From contig JACEFZ010001381.1 of the NCBI GenBank assembly GCA_014155875.1, positions 1,103,001-1,167,000 on the forward strand: a DNA stretch of 64,000 bases. Direction: 5' to 3'. This document shows positions 1 to 64,000 of the stretch, piece after piece. The notes under the pieces were generated by a model. The model was not told the origin of the DNA, made no database searches, and saw nothing but the letters and a program-made list of their open reading frames with translations. Position numbers and translations under genes: made by a program. Source of the stretch: Cepaea nemoralis (lineage: Eukaryota > Mollusca > Gastropoda > Stylommatophora > Helicidae). Position 1 is the first letter of the stretch. Each line of letters starts with the position of its first letter.

Positions 1-570
1 GAAACAGTAACAATAAAACATGTCAATGTTATATTCAGCAAGACAGAAACAAATGTTATCAAATATGTCTAAGAATAATCAATATTAAGACTTAGCACAC
101 CTAGTTATGAAAGGATAGCACTAGAACAAGTAACAAGTTTCTCCTATCTTGGACATATAATAACAGATGATGGCAGAAGTGAAATAGACATAAAAAAGAG
201 AATAGGAATGGCCAAAAATGCTTTCAACAGCATGAAATCAGTATTAACATCTAGAGAGATTAATAGCACATTAAAAATGAGAATTGTCAAATGCTACGTA
301 TATTCAATGCTACTTGTATGGCTCGGAAGCCTGGACATTGAACAAGCATTAGAAAGTCACATAGAAGCCCTGCAGATGTGGATACACAGACGAATATGTC
401 GTATTTCGTGGAAACAAAAACAATCAAATGCAGAGGTTCTAGAAAAACTGGGAATGAAGAGAGAGTTGATGAAAGAAATAAAGAGGAGGCAAGTGAAATA
501 TTTTGGCCAAGTTAAAAGACATGATACTCTTAAAAAACCATACTGGAAGGCAAGGTTGAGGGCAAGCTAG
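1..570 (+). mobile_element. RTE-like LINE, 3' ORF fragment
   Basis: Plus-strand reading frames carry the C-terminal part of an RTE-like reverse transcriptase ORF: FSYLGHIITDDGRSEIDIKK (about 139-200), then IHRRICRISWKQKQSNAEVL and KRRQVKYFGQVKRHDTL. It enters from the left edge, is 5'-cut by the window and decays after about 570. It lies in antisense orientation to the host gene. Confidence 0.8.
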
Positions 571-599
571 CTCTATTTTGTTTGCCCTTTGAATACTTA

Positions 600-1045
600 T
601 ACTATTCCTAGGTTTTCTCAAAAGTGGTGGTGGAGGATATGTGGGTTGGTGAATGTGTGTGGGTTATGTGATGGGTGGGGGGATGTGTGTGTGGGTCGGG
701 GGATGTGTGTGTGGGTTGGGGGATGTGTGTGTGGGTTGGGGGATGTGTGTGTGGATGGTGGGATGTGTGTGTGGGTGGGGAGATGTGTATAGGTGGGGTA
801 TGTGTGGGTGGGGATGTGTGGGTGGGGATGTGTGGATGGGTGGGCTGATGCATGTATGCGTGTCTCGGGGTGTGTGTGGGTGGGGATGTATGTGTGGGGG
901 GATGTGTGGTGGGTGGGAGATGTGTGTGAGCAAGGGATGTGTGGGCAGGGGATGGGTTGATCTGTGGGGGAATATATGTGTCACTGGGGGTGTGTGTGTG
1001 TGTGGGGGGGGTGATATGTATGTGAGGTATGTGTTGGTGGACCCA
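600..1045. repeat. GT-rich degenerate minisatellite
   Basis: Imperfect repeats of GGATGTGTGTGTGGGTTGG and shorter variants. Long ORFs on both strands here are periodic and not genes. Confidence 0.9.
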
Positions 1046-1111
1046 CAACAGGAGCAACAAAAAGTGACATTGTAATCTACCATGCAAGTCATAATGTGAT
1101 TAAGGAGGGTT

Positions 1112-1196
1112 GGACCAAGATTAGCTACAAAATCCAGCTGGACTCAGATTAGCTACAAAATCCAGCTGGACTCAGATTAGCTACAAAATCCAACTA
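1112..1196. repeat. 28-bp tandem repeat, about 3 copies
   Basis: Unit begins ATTAGCTACAAAATCCAGCT and ends GGACTCAG. The last copy is partial. Confidence 0.9.
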
Positions 1197-1255
1197 ACCA
1201 TGAGCAAGTCTACAATGGGCTTGGTGTGAGTTGGCTTGATGTGTCTATGCTCTAG

Positions 1256-1395
1256 CAGGAGATAAATACAGAAATAGAGGAGAGGGAGAAGGAAGAAAAA
1301 TAAGAAAGAAGAAGGAGAAAGAATGAAGGAGAGGAACGAAGCAGAAGAAGGAAGAAGAAAAAAAGGATGAAGATGGAAGAAGAGGAAGAATCCTG
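1256..1395. repeat. purine-rich GA tract
   Basis: Almost pure A/G on the plus strand (GAAGGA/GAAGAA variants). Confidence 0.8.
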
Positions 1396-1752
1396 CATAT
1401 TGTATGTACACAAACTTCTGTAAACTGGTATATATCCTTCATACTGCAATAATTGACTACCTGCATATCCACAAACTTCTGTAAACTGTTATATATCCTG
1501 CATATTGTATGTACACAAACTTCTGTAAACTGGTATATATCCTTCATACTGCAATAACTGACTACCTGCATATTCACAAACTTCTGTAAACTGGTATACA
1601 TCCTTCATACTGCAATAACTGGCTACCTGCATGTCCACAAACTTATGTAAACTGGATACTGCAATAACTGACTACCTGCATATCCACAAACTTCTGTAAA
1701 CTGAATACTGCAATAACTGACTACCTGCATATCCACAAACTTCTGTAAACTG
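1396..1752. repeat. tandem repeat with CTTCTGTAAACTG core
   Basis: Repeats of CACAAACTTCTGTAAACTG joined by CTGCAATAACTGACTACCTG blocks, in units of about 45-60 bp (two forms alternate). At least six copies. Confidence 0.85.
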
Positions 1753-2014
<262 letters not shown>

Positions 2015-2057
2015 AGATTACTACTATATAGTTCAGGTGATGTGTTTTAACACTCAC

Positions 2058-63061
<61,004 letters not shown>

Positions 63062-63415
63062 CTGGAGGAGTGGAGGAAAAAACATTAACTATGCATCATC
63101 ACTTTTGGGCAGTGCTTCGCCCAGGGTTTTCAGAATACCTTGATGATGAAGCATACACACTCAGGTTCCTCCATGCTTCCATATCCTCAGCTATTTGTAG
63201 AAGTGGAGGAATACAATAGTCAGTCCATTTTTTTAAGTACTCAGTCCATGATTTCCTTTGCTCTCCTCATAGCCAGCCTTCAACTGTCCTGTAGGAATAC
63301 TTTTAGAAAGGTGGCACTATCCTGTGCCAATTTCACAAGGCTGTGTTGTTGACTGAGCCATTACTGGCTTGACAAAAATCAGCCCTGCTACTACATACCC
63401 CATCATCATCATGTT
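63062..63415. other. intron, nothing recognised
   Basis: Upstream intron of the first ECM29 exon. The expected preceding exon was looked for and not found. Confidence 0.5.
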
Positions 63416-64000
63416 GCAAGTTCTGTGCAGAATGTTGCTCACTGCTGACTAACAAAAGACACAATGTTTGGCCGGTTCCCCTGCCTTGAACATGTTCATG
63501 CCCTTGGTGTCTTTAATGTCCTGTATCCACAGTTGTGTTACTGACCCTGCCCCTTCTACCAGCAACCGTGTCTTCCCTTGGTGTCTGTAATGTCCTGTAT
63601 CCATGGTTGTGTTACTGACCCCTGCCCCTTCTACCAGCAACCGTGTCTTCCCTTGGTGTCTGTAATGTCCTGTATCCATGGTTGTGTTACTGACCCCTGC
63701 CTCTTCTACCAGCAACCGTGTCTTCCCTTGGTGTCTGTAATGTCCTGTATCCATGGTTGTGTTACTGACCCCTGCCCCTTCTACCAGCAACCGTGTCTTC
63801 CCTTGGTGTCTGTAATGTCCTGTATCCATGGTTGTGTTACTGACCCCTGCCCCTTCTACCAGCAACCGTGTCTTCCCTTGGTGTCTGTAATGTCCTGTAT
63901 CCACGGTTGTGTTACTGATCCCTGCCCCTTCTACCAGCAACCATGTCTTCCCTTGGTGTCTGTAATGTCCTGTATCACATGTTGTGTTACTGACCCCTGC
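63405..64000 (-). mobile_element. RTE-like LINE 3' ORF carrying a 75-bp array
   Basis: The left end shows the 3' terminus: WIQDIKDTKGMNMFKAGEPA KH, then decayed coding and an ATGATGATGATGG tail near 63410. Rightwards on the plus strand the array fills the rest of the window, so the 5' side is not visible. Confidence 0.85.
63500..64000 (-). repeat. 75-bp minisatellite, at least 6 copies, inside RTE ORF
   Basis: The plus-strand unit contains CCTGCCCCTTCTACCAGCAA, CCGTGTCTTCCCTTGGTGTC and TGTAATGTCCTGTATCCATG. A unit length of 75 (25 codons) keeps a frame reading KTRLLVEGAGVSNTTMDTGH open. The leftmost unit is one base different and restores the element frame (WIQDIKDTKGM). Confidence 0.95.

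Noticed and set aside
608..1092. Long His/Pro/Thr-rich ORFs on the minus strand
   Set aside because: They are translations of a GT-rich minisatellite, and overlapping ORFs occur in other frames of the same stretch.
63449..63940. A 163-codon ORF with 25-residue repeats, possible repeat protein
   Set aside because: It is the 75-bp minisatellite inside an RTE-like ORF. The frame is a by-product of unit length.

Overview
The window is eukaryotic DNA and, as far as I can read it, lies entirely inside one large animal gene on the minus strand. Twenty short exons (69-269 nt), each bounded by AG acceptors and GT donors, join without a phase conflict into 2,368 nt (789 codons plus one base). They encode the central HEAT-repeat part of the proteasome adaptor and scaffold protein ECM29 (human ECPAS/KIAA0368). 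The most 5' exon seen is at 62983-63061 and the most 3' at 2058-2228. The N-terminal and C-terminal parts of the protein lie outside the window. Exons make up only 3.7% of the sequence, and introns run from 213 bp to about 12.3 kb.

The rest is intron filled with mobile elements and simple repeats. The mixture of RTE-like LINEs, RNase H-bearing LINEs, a Penelope-like element, tRNA-derived SINEs, long (TA)n tracts and protein-derived minisatellites fits a repeat-rich marine invertebrate, most likely a mollusc. That assignment is an inference from repeat style and not proven.

Layout, left to right. 1-2057 holds an RTE fragment and purine-rich or GT-rich repeats. 2058-2228 is exon 20. 3134-8850 is an old RTE-like copy split by a 4.86-kb APE-RT-RNase H LINE (copy A) with a 12-bp target duplication. 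9.2-13.6 kb holds a SINE head, an RTE 3' end, a probable LTR, a GACA minisatellite and a zinc-finger LINE tail. 13.7-22.6 kb holds exons 19 to 13, with a hAT MITE and a 1.6-kb array of a 45-bp unit. 22.7-43.9 kb holds exons 12 to 5 among LINE, SINE and Penelope fragments and a mariner-like MITE. 44-50.6 kb holds an RT fragment, a piggyBac-type element, exon 3 (47464-47586) and a Penelope element nested in an RTE copy; exons 4 and 2 flank this block. 51.8-56.5 kb is a second full LINE (copy B), also with a 12-bp target duplication. 58-64 kb holds RTE pieces, a foldback element, two RTE copies with internal minisatellites, and exon 1.

The observations I rate highest are: (1) three different minisatellites (75-, 46- and 16-bp units) grown from the same short stretch of the 3' ORF of one RTE-like family, with a fourth (45-bp) array from the neighbouring stretch of a related family; (2) hammerhead-ribozyme relics in short Penelope-terminus repeats; (3) four nested insertions, each dated relative to its host by a target duplication or by an unsplit related copy; (4) a tRNA-headed SINE candidate whose tail matches the 3' end of the RNase H LINE. 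I see no new cellular pathway or defence system.
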